A stretch of DNA of 64,000 nucleotides, from the NCBI RefSeq assembly GCF_030013905.1, contig NZ_CP124862.1:3475051-3539050 (forward strand), given 5' to 3'. The notes below the pieces were generated by a model, which saw only the letters and a program-made list of their open reading frames with translations, was not told the DNA's origin and made no database searches. Numbering within the stretch: the stretch's first letter is position 1; every line of letters begins with the position of its first letter. This DNA is from Petroclostridium sp. X23. Its GTDB lineage: Bacteria > Bacillota > Clostridia > SK-Y3. Position numbers and translations under genes: made by a program. Below, one piece after another: positions 54,101-63,307 of this stretch.

Positions 54101-54245
54101 GGAGGCTGTGAAAAGTGCTTGATTGGTCGAAAATCAAACATGGGGACAGTCCCTCTGTTATGCCAAAACCGGGCAAACAGCAGGTACAGTCCCCAAGTTC
54201 GATTTTCTCTATGTGCTGAATTCGACTTTATCACATTCTCCTAAA
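54101..54245. repeat. Complete MITE-like palindromic element between addB and addA
   Basis: About 145 bp, the reverse-orientation twin of 39064-39206. Ends GGAGGCTGTGAAAAGTGCTT and the decayed mirror TCGACTTTATCACATTCTCC; the core has GGGGACAGTCCCTCTGTT and AACAGCAGGTACAGTCCCC as near-inverted arms around CCAAAACCGG. No coding capacity. It ends about 45 bases before the addA start. Confidence 0.82.
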
Positions 54246-54291
54246 GAAATGTGTAAAAAACCACTGAAAATCCAACACGGGAGCTGATAAT

Positions 54292-57200
54292 ATGAACAAC
54301 CAACAAATAAATAATAAAAAGAAACTCCCTGCTGTCACCTGGACCCCTGAACAGCTGGCGGCAATTACTACATCGGGCTGCAACCTGCTGGTCGCAGCTG
54401 CTGCGGGATCAGGAAAGACAGCGGTACTTGTAGAGAGAATTATAAAAAAAATAACCGATGACAAAAATCCGGTTGATATAGATAGAATGCTAATCGTTAC
54501 TTTTACCAATGCCGCCGCTACGGAAATGAGAGAAAGAATAGGTGCGGCGATCATAAAGGCACTGGAGAAAAAGCCGGAATCACGGCAGCTGCAAAAACAG
54601 CTTACGCTGCTCCATAAAGCCAGCATCACCACGATACATTCTTTCTGTCTTGAAGTCATAAGGAATAACTTTCACTGTATAGATCTGGACCCGAATTTTC
54701 GTATTGCTCATGAAACAGAAACGGTCCTTTTGAAAATAGAAGCGCTGGAAGAATTATTTGAAGAACGGTATCAAACAGACCCGATACAGCCTGAGTTTAT
54801 ACGGTTGGTGGAATGCTATGGCGGAAGTATAGATGACAGCATGCTGCAGGATATGGTCTTTGCTTTGTATGATTTTGTGCAAAGCGCACCGTGGCCTAAA
54901 ATGTGGCTGCATCAACAAGCGGAAGCGTTCAATTTGCCTGAGCATATAGATTTTGCGGAAACTGCATGGGGAAAAGTGCTTATGCGTAGTTTGAGAATAG
55001 AGCTGCAAGGTTTTTTAAATATTCTGAAAACAGCAGAGAATATTATCCTGCAATCTGAAGGCCTGCAGCCATACCATACCAATATTGTCGACGATATTCA
55101 TAATATCAATTTATTGATAAGTAAATGCGCAGGTACATGGGATGAACTCTATGACGCTTTTACCGGTACGGAATTCAGTAGACTTGCCCGATGCGGAAAA
55201 GAAGCTGACAAAGAGAAACAAGAACAGGTGAAGAACATCCGGGATGAAGTAAAAAAAAGACTGAAGAAAGTCAAAGAAGAGGTTTTTTGTGCGATTTCCC
55301 GGGAAATAACCGGAGATTTGAGGAATTTGTACCCTTTGATGCAGTGCCTATGTGACCTGGTGATGGAATTTGACGACAGATATGCATATAAAAAGAAGGA
55401 AAAAGCACTTGTCGATTTCAATGACTTGGAGCATTTTTGTCTCGAGATATTGACCGGTCAGGATGCAGACGGAAATATGATCCCTACGAAAACAGCGGAA
55501 GATCTTCAACAGCGATTTGAAGAAATTCTTATCGATGAATATCAGGACAGCAATATGGTACAGGAAGTTATCATGAATGTGATTTCTCGAAAAAATATCG
55601 ATAAGCCTAATATCTTTATGGTAGGAGATGTAAAGCAGAGCATTTACAGATTCAGACAGGCGAGGCCGGAACTTTTTTTGGACAAATATATGCGTTATTC
55701 CGGTGATGAAGGCATGCCTGAAAGAAGAATCCGGTTATATAAAAATTTCAGAAGCCGAAAAGAAGTCATCGATGGTGTTAACTTTATATTCCAGCAGATG
55801 ATGTCAAAAGATGTGGGTGAGTTGGAATATGATGAAGTCGAAGCATTAAACTTTGGGGCGCACTTTGATTCGGAGGAGAGCTCGGACGTGAGTGTTGGAG
55901 GCCCTGTAGAATTACATCTGATAGATTTAAAGCATGATGAGGACGATAGAACTTTTACCCAACCTAATGATGATGTAGAAGATGAGGAAATGAACGAACA
56001 GGAAGAAGAGCAGCCGGACCAGATACAATGTGAGGCGAGAATCGTAGCAAAAAGAATAAAACAGCTTATGTCTGCGGATGAAACAGGGACGGTACATAAG
56101 ATTTATGATAAGAATGCCGGCGGATATCGGACCGTAGCATTTAAGGATATCATTATTTTACTACGTACAACACGGAATTGGGCGGATATCTTTGTGGAAG
56201 AACTGGGGATGCAGGGAATCCCTGCATATGCGGATACGGGAACGGGTTATTTTAAAACAGTAGAAATCAAGACCATGATGTCGCTGCTGCAAATTATTGA
56301 TAATCCGATGCAGGATATTCCTTTGCTTTCAGTACTGCGATCCCCTATCGCGTCTTTTACTCCGGAAGAGTTAATCGATATCCGTTTAGTGGATAAGGAA
56401 TGCTCTTTTTATGAATGCATGAAAAAACTGAGTATAGAGGATTCGAATCAGACAGCGCACAAGACCCAAAAATTCCTTGATCGTCTTGCTCATTGGCGAA
56501 AAAATGCCGGGCATATGTCCACTGATGAACTGATTTGGTATTTATATACCGATACGGGCTATTTTAGTTTTGTAGGTGTTATGCCGGGAGGGGAACAGCG
56601 GCAGGCCAATTTGAAAATTCTATTTGAACGGGCACGTCAGTTTGAAGAAACAAGCTATAAAGGGTTATTCAACTTTATAAATTTCATCAATAAACTTAAA
56701 AGCAGCAGAGGGGATATGGGGAGCGCCAAGATACTGGGTGAAAACGAAAATGTAGTGAGGATTATGAGTATCCACAAAAGTAAGGGGTTGGAATTCCCTG
56801 TGGTTTTTGTTTGCGGAACAGGGAAGCAATTTAATATGCAGGATATGAATAAAAGCATACTGCTTCACCAGGACTTAGGATTCGGCCCCGAGTTTGTAGA
56901 TCATGAGAGAAGGATTGCATATCCTTCGGTACCGAAACAGGCATTGAAATATAAAATTAAGCTGGAGAGCCTGTCGGAAGAAATGAGAATCCTTTATGTG
57001 GCCTTTACCAGAGCCAAAGAAAAATTGATCATCACCGGCTGCATAAAGGGATTGGAAAAAACTGCGGCAGCCTGGTGCAAAAGTCTGGAAACAATCGGCG
57101 CGAAACTGCCGGAGTATGAAAAAATGAAAGCAAAGAGCTACCTTGATTGGATCGGCCCTATCGTTGTAAAACACAAAGACGGCAAGCTGTTGAGGAATAC

Positions 57201-58080
57201 CGCCGGAGTGGATCAAGAGCATGCATTGATAGACCATGACTCTACATGGGATATAAAACTGTGGACGAAAAAAGATGCGATGGGTATACAACAGGAGATG
57301 GAGCAAAAAGAGCAGGAGCTGCTTCAGCATTTGGAACAAGACGCTGAAGCGGAACACGGGTACTATCAAGACGAGATTGATAAAAGATTAAGCTGGCAGT
57401 ACAGCTATAAAGTTTCGGAAATGCTGCCCACAAAGATGTCGGTGACAGAACTGAAAAGGCATTTTAACGCTGAGCTGGCCGATGAATACGCTATGCCGAT
57501 TTTTATACCTACGCTTATAAAAAAACCTTTGTTCATGGAAGAAAGCAAAGGTCTTAATGCTGCTGAGAGGGGTTCCGCCATGCACTTTGTGATGCAGCAC
57601 TTAAAGCTGGACAAGATCGCATCAGTCCAAGAACTCTCTCAGCAATTAAAAGAGATGGTAGGTATGGAATTACTTACCGAACAGCAGGCAGGTGTGGTAG
57701 ATGTACGTAAAATCAGAAGATTTTTTGATTCGCCGTTAGGGCAGCGGTTGTTAAATGCGGATGAGGTGAACCGTGAAATACCCTTTAATATTGAGCTCAA
57801 AAGTACCGAGCTGCATAAAGAACTGGATGAAGAGATTTATGGGGAAGAAAGCATCTTGCTTCAAGGAATGATAGATTGTTATTTTGAAGAGCAGGACGAA
57901 CTTGTGCTTGTAGATTATAAAACGGATTATGTACCCGACGGCGATATGGATATAATAAAAGAAAGATACAGGGTACAAATTGAATACTATGCCAAAGCAT
58001 TGGAAAGCATTACCTGTAAGAGAGTAAAAGAGAGATATATCTATTTGTTTTGGAACGGAGAAACCCTTTCGATGCAGTAA
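54292..58080 (+). CDS. addA: ATP-dependent helicase/nuclease subunit A
   Basis: 1262 residues. UvrD/Rep-type SF1 helicase with Walker A AAAAGSGKTAVLVERI (about 35-50), motif II ILIDEYQDSN, KQSIYRFRQARPELF, motif V/VI SIHKSKGLEFPVVFV and YVAFTRAKEKL, then a RecB-type nuclease domain at the C-terminus with LVDYKTDYVP holding the catalytic Asp-Lys. Both catalytic activities look intact. It partners AddB; the usual near-contiguity of addB and addA is broken here by 500 bases of repeats. GGGAGCTGATA precedes ATG 54292. Confidence 0.97.
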   Translation: MNNQQINNKKKLPAVTWTPEQLAAITTSGCNLLVAAAAGSGKTAVLVERIIKKITDDKNPVDIDRMLIVTFTNAAATEMRERIGAAIIKALEKKPESRQLQKQLTLLHKASITTIHSFCLEVIRNNFHCIDLDPNFRIAHETETVLLKIEALEELFEERYQTDPIQPEFIRLVECYGGSIDDSMLQDMVFALYDFVQSAPWPKMWLHQQAEAFNLPEHIDFAETAWGKVLMRSLRIELQGFLNILKTAENIILQSEGLQPYHTNIVDDIHNINLLISKCAGTWDELYDAFTGTEFSRLARCGKEADKEKQEQVKNIRDEVKKRLKKVKEEVFCAISREITGDLRNLYPLMQCLCDLVMEFDDRYAYKKKEKALVDFNDLEHFCLEILTGQDADGNMIPTKTAEDLQQRFEEILIDEYQDSNMVQEVIMNVISRKNIDKPNIFMVGDVKQSIYRFRQARPELFLDKYMRYSGDEGMPERRIRLYKNFRSRKEVIDGVNFIFQQMMSKDVGELEYDEVEALNFGAHFDSEESSDVSVGGPVELHLIDLKHDEDDRTFTQPNDDVEDEEMNEQEEEQPDQIQCEARIVAKRIKQLMSADETGTVHKIYDKNAGGYRTVAFKDIIILLRTTRNWADIFVEELGMQGIPAYADTGTGYFKTVEIKTMMSLLQIIDNPMQDIPLLSVLRSPIASFTPEELIDIRLVDKECSFYECMKKLSIEDSNQTAHKTQKFLDRLAHWRKNAGHMSTDELIWYLYTDTGYFSFVGVMPGGEQRQANLKILFERARQFEETSYKGLFNFINFINKLKSSRGDMGSAKILGENENVVRIMSIHKSKGLEFPVVFVCGTGKQFNMQDMNKSILLHQDLGFGPEFVDHERRIAYPSVPKQALKYKIKLESLSEEMRILYVAFTRAKEKLIITGCIKGLEKTAAAWCKSLETIGAKLPEYEKMKAKSYLDWIGPIVVKHKDGKLLRNTAGVDQEHALIDHDSTWDIKLWTKKDAMGIQQEMEQKEQELLQHLEQDAEAEHGYYQDEIDKRLSWQYSYKVSEMLPTKMSVTELKRHFNAELADEYAMPIFIPTLIKKPLFMEESKGLNAAERGSAMHFVMQHLKLDKIASVQELSQQLKEMVGMELLTEQQAGVVDVRKIRRFFDSPLGQRLLNADEVNREIPFNIELKSTELHKELDEEIYGEESILLQGMIDCYFEEQDELVLVDYKTDYVPDGDMDIIKERYRVQIEYYAKALESITCKRVKERYIYLFWNGETLSMQ

Positions 58081-58088
58081 ATAATTTG

Positions 58089-58113
58089 GTAGGGGCAGGC
58101 CTTGTGTCTGCCC
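58089..58113 (+). repeat. Single REP element, GGGCAGGC subfamily
   Basis: GTAG plus the same 8-bp hairpin as at 53819, nine bases after the addA stop and about 20 bases before the sbcD ribosome site. Confidence 0.8.
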
Positions 58114-58143
58114 GTGTATTGCTAAAATTCAAGGAGCGTGATG

Positions 58144-59475
58144 ATGATGAGAATACTCCACACTTCCGATTGGCACCTTGGCAAACATCTTGAAAATATC
58201 AGCAGAATTGAAGAACAACGGGAATTCATTGATGAGCTATGTGATATATGTGAACAGGAATCCATTGATATTGTCTTGATTGCCGGTGACATCTTTGATA
58301 CATATACACCATCGGCAGCAGCCGAAGAACTTTTTTACGATGCTGTAGACCGTTTATCCGATAAGGGAAGACGGGCTGTTATTGTCATAGCCGGAAACCA
58401 TGATAGTCCCGAAAGACTTTGTGCCGCCAGCCCGCTGGCATATAAAAATGGCGTCATCATACTGGGCTACCCCAATAGTGATGCCGGTGAGTACCCCACC
58501 ATAGGGAACAATATTAAAGTGGTCGATTCAGGAAGCGGATGGTTGGAGCTTAAAACCGGAAATTGTGCGCATCATGCGGTAATCATCGCACTTCCGTATC
58601 CTTCGGAATCCCGATTAGAGCAGGTATTATGCCATGAAACAGATGAAGAAAAACAGCAGAAAGCTTATTCAGATAAGATTACAGATGTATTGACACAGCT
58701 CAGTGAAAAATTCAGGCAGGATACGGTCAATTTAATCGTGAGCCACCTGTTCTTAAACGGAGGGAAAGAATGTGACTCAGAGCGGACACTTCAGGTGGGG
58801 GGAGCAATGACGGTAAATACTCAAAAGCTGCCGACCAATGCGCAGTATATCGCATTGGGGCATTTGCACAGGCCACAGAGGATCAAAAGTGCGCCTGCAC
58901 CGACAGTCTATTCAGGTTCACCCCTTGCTTACAGTTTTTCGGAAGCCGGACAGGCCAAAGCAGTATTTGTGGTCGATGCTGTTCCGGGGAACGAAGCGGA
59001 TATAAAGGAAATCTTTTTAAATAGCGGGAAACCTCTGGTCAGATGGATTGCAGAACAAGGAATCGAACAAGCCATGGCTTGGTGCAAAGAAGGTAAGGAT
59101 AAAAATGCGTGGATAGACCTTGAAATTCATACCGACAGGATTATTACCTCCGAAGAACAAAAAGAGCTGAGAGAACAAAATTCCGGCATTATGAATATCC
59201 GCCCGGTGATTATATCGGAAGACCGTGAGATAGAAACATTCCAGGACCGTGAAACAAAAAAAATTGATGAATTATTTAAAGAATATTACCATTATAAAAC
59301 GGGAACGGAAATTTCAGAAGAACTGATCAATACATTCCTGGATATATTAAATGATGAAGAATCTGCAGAGGATGAGCAGGATACAAGTACTGACACAGGG
59401 ATATTATCTGCTCCAAGCTCCTCACTCCCGGGGAAATACAGTGGAGGTGACGGTATTGAGACCAAGATTTCTTGA
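58144..59475 (+). CDS. sbcD: Exonuclease SbcD (Mre11-like) subunit
   Basis: About 443 residues. Metallophosphoesterase motifs in order: HTSDWHLGK, AGDIFDTYTP, AGNHDSPERL, SHLFLNGG and ALGHLHRPQ, with a C-terminal capping domain and an acidic tail. With SbcC it opens hairpins and trims blocked DNA ends, which is of interest in a region rich in palindromes. GTG 58138 and ATGs at 58141, 58144 and 58147 are all in frame after AAGGAG (58131-58136); 58144 has the best spacing, and 58147 gives the usual MRILHTSD. The tail overlaps the start of sbcC by 20 bases. Confidence 0.95.
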   Translation: MMRILHTSDWHLGKHLENISRIEEQREFIDELCDICEQESIDIVLIAGDIFDTYTPSAAAEELFYDAVDRLSDKGRRAVIVIAGNHDSPERLCAASPLAYKNGVIILGYPNSDAGEYPTIGNNIKVVDSGSGWLELKTGNCAHHAVIIALPYPSESRLEQVLCHETDEEKQQKAYSDKITDVLTQLSEKFRQDTVNLIVSHLFLNGGKECDSERTLQVGGAMTVNTQKLPTNAQYIALGHLHRPQRIKSAPAPTVYSGSPLAYSFSEAGQAKAVFVVDAVPGNEADIKEIFLNSGKPLVRWIAEQGIEQAMAWCKEGKDKNAWIDLEIHTDRIITSEEQKELREQNSGIMNIRPVIISEDREIETFQDRETKKIDELFKEYYHYKTGTEISEELINTFLDILNDEESAEDEQDTSTDTGILSAPSSSLPGKYSGGDGIETKIS

Positions 59476-62400
59476 AATAGAAGGGTTGCAGAGCTTTAAA
59501 GAGGTACAGCGTATCGATTTTGATAAATTAGGTGAAACAGGTTTGTTCGGTATTTTCGGCCCTACCGGAAGCGGTAAGTCTACAATACTGGACGCCATTA
59601 CGTTGGCGCTATATGGGAATGTGCAGCGTGCCGGCCGAGGTACGCAGGGGATCATGAATACCGCTGTAAATAGTCTGAAGGTATCGTTTACTTTTGACTT
59701 GTTAAAAGACAATAGTGGAAAAACATACCGAGTGGATAGAACCTACAAAAGAAAAAAGAATTCAGATAACTACGTGGAATCAAAGACTTCCAGGCTGATT
59801 GATGTCAACCAAGAGATTACCATTGCGGATAAGGAAAGGGAGGTAACAGCAAAGGTTGTTGATCTGTTGGGTCTTGATTGTGATGATTTCACCCGTTCGG
59901 TGGTGCTTCCGCAAAATAAGTTTCAAGAATTTCTTTTTCTGGATAAATCCAAAAAGAGAGATATGATGGAGCGCATTTTTTATCTTGAAGAATACGGTCG
60001 TAAATTGTCCGATAAGGTAAATAGGAAATTATCATCCATAAAAAACCGGCTTTACCATGTAGAAGGAGCGATGTCCTCATTGGGAGATGCTTCTGAAAAG
60101 GCACTTATACAAGCGGAAGGACAGATGAAAGAAGCTTGGGAAGGTAAAGAGAAGGCAGACCAAGCGCTTAAACTTGCGGAAATAGAGTTCAATAACAACA
60201 AAGAAATTTGGGAGCTGACCCTGCAAAAAAATGAGATTGAGAAAAAGGAACAGGCACACCTGTCTAAGTCAGAGGTCATAAATGGAAAAAAAGAAATGTA
60301 TCAAAAAGCTGTTAAAGCCGACCATTTGCATGATACAATAGAAATATATAAAGCAACCGCCGCCAATTTGACAAAAACGGAAGAACAGTTAAAAGCGGTG
60401 GAGAAAATGCTGCCCGAATTAGAAAACCGGTTAAGCCATCTGCAAGTCGAGTATGACCAAGCAGTAGAAAAAGCAGAAAAAGAAATCCCTATGTTTATAG
60501 AACGGAGAGCAAAGCTTAATACCGCAATGGAAATACAGCAAGAGCTGGTGGGCATTGAGCAAAAATTAAATGAGCTTCGTAAAAAATATCAAAGCTGCAA
60601 GAAACAAAAGGATATCGCCGAAAAAGAAATAAGGGAGAAGACAAAAGAGGAAGAACAAGTGACGGACGGCGTGATGAACGCAAAGCAGCAGATAGAGGAC
60701 CTGAAGACAGACGTGGATTATCGAAAGAAGATGCAGGAAGGAAGCCGGCGTGAACAAACTTTAAAAGTGAAGAAAGCCGGGCTGGAAGAGATTGATTCAA
60801 AAATAGGCCAAATAAAGCTGCAAATTGAAAATCAAATAAGAAAATGTGAAGAAGTACAGCGAAGCAAAGATATTAATCAGTCTTTGGTGGAGGAGCACAG
60901 AAAAAAAGTGCAAAGCGTGAAAGAAAACTATTTTAAAAATGCGGCCTTCCAGCTGGCGCAAAATCTGAAAGAAGGAAGTCCTTGTCCGGTCTGCGGTTCT
61001 TTATATCATGTCGGGCAGATACAAGAAAAAGAGTCTCTTGAGTATACCAATGTAGAAGAACAGTTAAAGCAGGCGGAAGCTGAATTGGTAAAAGAGGAAA
61101 AGAATTTCCGGCAGGCTGAGAATCAGTGGATTAAGCTTTCTGAACAGGTAAAAATTTTGCAGCAGCAGTTGGGGCAAATGACATTGGAGTTAGACGGAAA
61201 GCAGACGGAATATGATGAATTGCATCATGGACTTCCTGAACTGCTGGAAAGCCTCAATATCAGGAGTTTTAGTATCCAGCTTGAAAATATTGAGAAAAAC
61301 GACAGAATGATTGAGACACTGCGCAGCGGCATGGAGCAGCATGAAAAAAAACTGGACAGCATACGCAAAGAAATAAGTCAACTGGTACAGCAGAGACAGC
61401 AGTTAGACATTCAATACAACGAAATAGAAATAGAAGGCCGGAATTTACGGGAACATAAAACACAAAAAGAAGCAAAACTGGGTGAAATCACAGAAGGAAA
61501 AGAGATCGGCAAAGAACTTGAAGAGGTGAATACGGCGGTCACATTCCTCCAACAGCACAGGCAAGAATTGGCGCAGCAATTAACAATATTGAAGAACAAG
61601 TATCAGCAAACTGCCGGGCAAAAAAGCACATTGGAGAATCAACAGCAAATTTTTACTGCAAAGGTTAATGAAGAGACTGGGAGAATGAATACATTATTGC
61701 AGCAAAACGGATTCGCGAGTATCGGGGAAGTAGAGAGCTGCATACTTTCAAAAGAACGTCAGCAGGTTTTGAATGATGAGATCGAACAATATGAGAAAAT
61801 CTGCAAGCAGCTTCAGATGAGTAAGAACATATTGGACGAAAGATTGAATGGACGCAGCTTAAGCAGCGATGCATGGGAGCAAATCAATACCCTGTATGCT
61901 TCTAAAAAGGAAGAGAAAGAACAGAGCATTTCTCTTTATGAAAATAAAAAAAGCATTTATAATCACATCAAGAAAAACTTTGATCGATGGGTTGAATTAA
62001 ATGTACAGCTCCAAGACTTGAATAAAAAGAAAGAAAATTCGGAGCAGATCCAAAGGTTGTTAAAAGGAAATAGCTTCATTGAATTTATTTCTGAAGAGAG
62101 GTTGAGATATATCGCCGGTGAGGCTTCCGAAACTTTGGGATTATTGACCAAATATAAGTATGCGCTTGAACTGGATACCGAAAACGGGTTCGTGATCCGA
62201 GACAATGCAAATGGCGGTGTGCATCGAATGATTACGTCCTTATCGGGAGGAGAAGTTTTTCTGACATCGTTAGCCTTGGCACTGGCCTTATCTTCACAAA
62301 TTCAACTGAAAGGACAGAGTCCGCTGGAGTTTTTCTTTTTGGATGAAGGTTTTGGAACGTTGGATGGTAATTTGCTCGATACGGTTATTGATTCATTGGA

Positions 62401-62539
62401 ACGGCTGAGCACTACAAAACGTGTCATCGGATTAATCAGCCACGTACCGGAACTTCGTAACAGGATCTGCCGCCGCTTGGTGGTTGAACCGCCCACATCC
62501 TGCGGACAAGGCAGCAAGGTAACAATAGAAAAAGCATAA
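59456..62539 (+). CDS. sbcC: Exonuclease SbcC (Rad50-like) subunit
   Basis: About 1027 residues, SMC-like. N-terminal ATPase half with GPTGSGKSTILDAI and Q-loop LPQNKFQEFLF, long antiparallel coiled coils, a central zinc hook GSPCPVCGSLYHV (about residue 514) that joins two molecules, and a C-terminal half with signature SLSGGEVFLTSLALALAL, Walker B FFLDEGFGTLD and LISHVPEL. The start is TTG 59456, five bases after GGAGGTGA, giving RPRFLEIEGLQSF as expected; upstream in-frame codons have no ribosome site. It overlaps the sbcD end, so translation is coupled. Confidence 0.95.
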   Translation: MRPRFLEIEGLQSFKEVQRIDFDKLGETGLFGIFGPTGSGKSTILDAITLALYGNVQRAGRGTQGIMNTAVNSLKVSFTFDLLKDNSGKTYRVDRTYKRKKNSDNYVESKTSRLIDVNQEITIADKEREVTAKVVDLLGLDCDDFTRSVVLPQNKFQEFLFLDKSKKRDMMERIFYLEEYGRKLSDKVNRKLSSIKNRLYHVEGAMSSLGDASEKALIQAEGQMKEAWEGKEKADQALKLAEIEFNNNKEIWELTLQKNEIEKKEQAHLSKSEVINGKKEMYQKAVKADHLHDTIEIYKATAANLTKTEEQLKAVEKMLPELENRLSHLQVEYDQAVEKAEKEIPMFIERRAKLNTAMEIQQELVGIEQKLNELRKKYQSCKKQKDIAEKEIREKTKEEEQVTDGVMNAKQQIEDLKTDVDYRKKMQEGSRREQTLKVKKAGLEEIDSKIGQIKLQIENQIRKCEEVQRSKDINQSLVEEHRKKVQSVKENYFKNAAFQLAQNLKEGSPCPVCGSLYHVGQIQEKESLEYTNVEEQLKQAEAELVKEEKNFRQAENQWIKLSEQVKILQQQLGQMTLELDGKQTEYDELHHGLPELLESLNIRSFSIQLENIEKNDRMIETLRSGMEQHEKKLDSIRKEISQLVQQRQQLDIQYNEIEIEGRNLREHKTQKEAKLGEITEGKEIGKELEEVNTAVTFLQQHRQELAQQLTILKNKYQQTAGQKSTLENQQQIFTAKVNEETGRMNTLLQQNGFASIGEVESCILSKERQQVLNDEIEQYEKICKQLQMSKNILDERLNGRSLSSDAWEQINTLYASKKEEKEQSISLYENKKSIYNHIKKNFDRWVELNVQLQDLNKKKENSEQIQRLLKGNSFIEFISEERLRYIAGEASETLGLLTKYKYALELDTENGFVIRDNANGGVHRMITSLSGGEVFLTSLALALALSSQIQLKGQSPLEFFFLDEGFGTLDGNLLDTVIDSLERLSTTKRVIGLISHVPELRNRICRRLVVEPPTSCGQGSKVTIEKA

Positions 62540-62586
62540 AAATGGAAAAAAATCAAATTTGTGTAACAAAAACTCAAATATCATGT

Positions 62587-62592
62587 TATAAT
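62587..62592 (+). promoter_or_regulatory. Extended -10 promoter of the downstream small gene
   Basis: TATAAT (62587-62592) is preceded by TG at 62584-62585. No clear -35 lies at the right distance. It sits 40 bases before the next start codon. Confidence 0.45.
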
Positions 62593-62633
62593 GATGTTTA
62601 TAGTTTATTTTAATGTATGAAGGGGAAATGACT

Positions 62634-63095
62634 ATGAATGAATATACTTATCCGACAAAGACAACCAAAGCTTACAATATAAATCCTTCAAAGCTTATTA
62701 TTCTGATTACAACTTGTATTGGGATACTGGGTATTATATTTTTTCTATCATTTTATATATCCTACAATAAGATCTCTGCCGATCGGAAGATAAATAGAAG
62801 TGAAAAGAATACCATTAATGAGCAGGCGCAGGTCATTGAGCAGATGAAAAATGAGTTGAGCATAAAAGATGAACAAATAGAAGAACTGAAGGCACAGTTA
62901 GAAAAAAAAGAGGCACAAATCAATGATATAAAAGCCAGTGAAGAGTATTCTAAAATGATTGCGGATGAGCTAAAAAGCCTTCCGAAAGAGACAAGGATTA
63001 TAACTCCAACAACGCCAAAGACCGAATCTGCGAATACAGCAACACAGCCAAAACAGTCGGACGTGCAAAAAGATATCTATATCAAGGCGCAGTAA
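62634..63095 (+). CDS. Single-pass membrane coiled-coil protein of unknown function
   Basis: 153 residues. A short cytoplasmic N-terminus, one membrane helix (LIILITTCIGILGIIFFLSFYI, about 21-42), an external coiled coil (about 55-105; VIEQMKNELSIKDEQIEEL) and a low-complexity Thr/Pro/Lys tail. Topology is like FtsL/DivIC-type proteins, but no family signature is seen. ATG 62634 follows GAAGGGGA with eight-base spacing; ATGs further upstream are too near that site or have none. Confidence 0.7.
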   Translation: MNEYTYPTKTTKAYNINPSKLIILITTCIGILGIIFFLSFYISYNKISADRKINRSEKNTINEQAQVIEQMKNELSIKDEQIEELKAQLEKKEAQINDIKASEEYSKMIADELKSLPKETRIITPTTPKTESANTATQPKQSDVQKDIYIKAQ

Positions 63096-63102
63096 CAAAT
63101 AA

Positions 63103-63263
63103 GGACCGTCCGAGATCGCTGAAAAAGTCCAATTCAGCACGAAGAGAAAATCGGACATGGGGACTGGTCTGCTGTCAGGCTTGGGTTTTGGCCGGACTGC
63201 GGCCCTGTCCCCGTGTCAGATTTTCGAACGATAAGCACTTTTTCAGTATTCTCGAATCGTCCC
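63103..63263. repeat. Complete MITE-like palindromic element, variant core
   Basis: Ends GGACCGTCCGAGATCGCTG and the mirror of AGTATTCTCGAATCGTCCC, with AAAAAGT and GCACTTTTTCAG inside them. The core reads CATGGGGACTGGTCTGCTGT and GCGGCCCTGTCCCCGTG, a diverged form of the GGGGACAGTCCC arms at 39064 and 54101. Its ends agree better with the element at 36877-36994. Confidence 0.78.
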
Positions 63264-63307
63264 GTGCTTCACGACTGAACAAATACTTGATTAGCGTGGG
63301 AAAACAT

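Noticed and set aside
54231-54659. Long minus-strand frame over the start of addA, and similar antisense frames in addB, rplM, galU and pgcA
   Set aside because: Composition and codon pattern follow the complementary real gene, no ribosome site and no recognisable domain.
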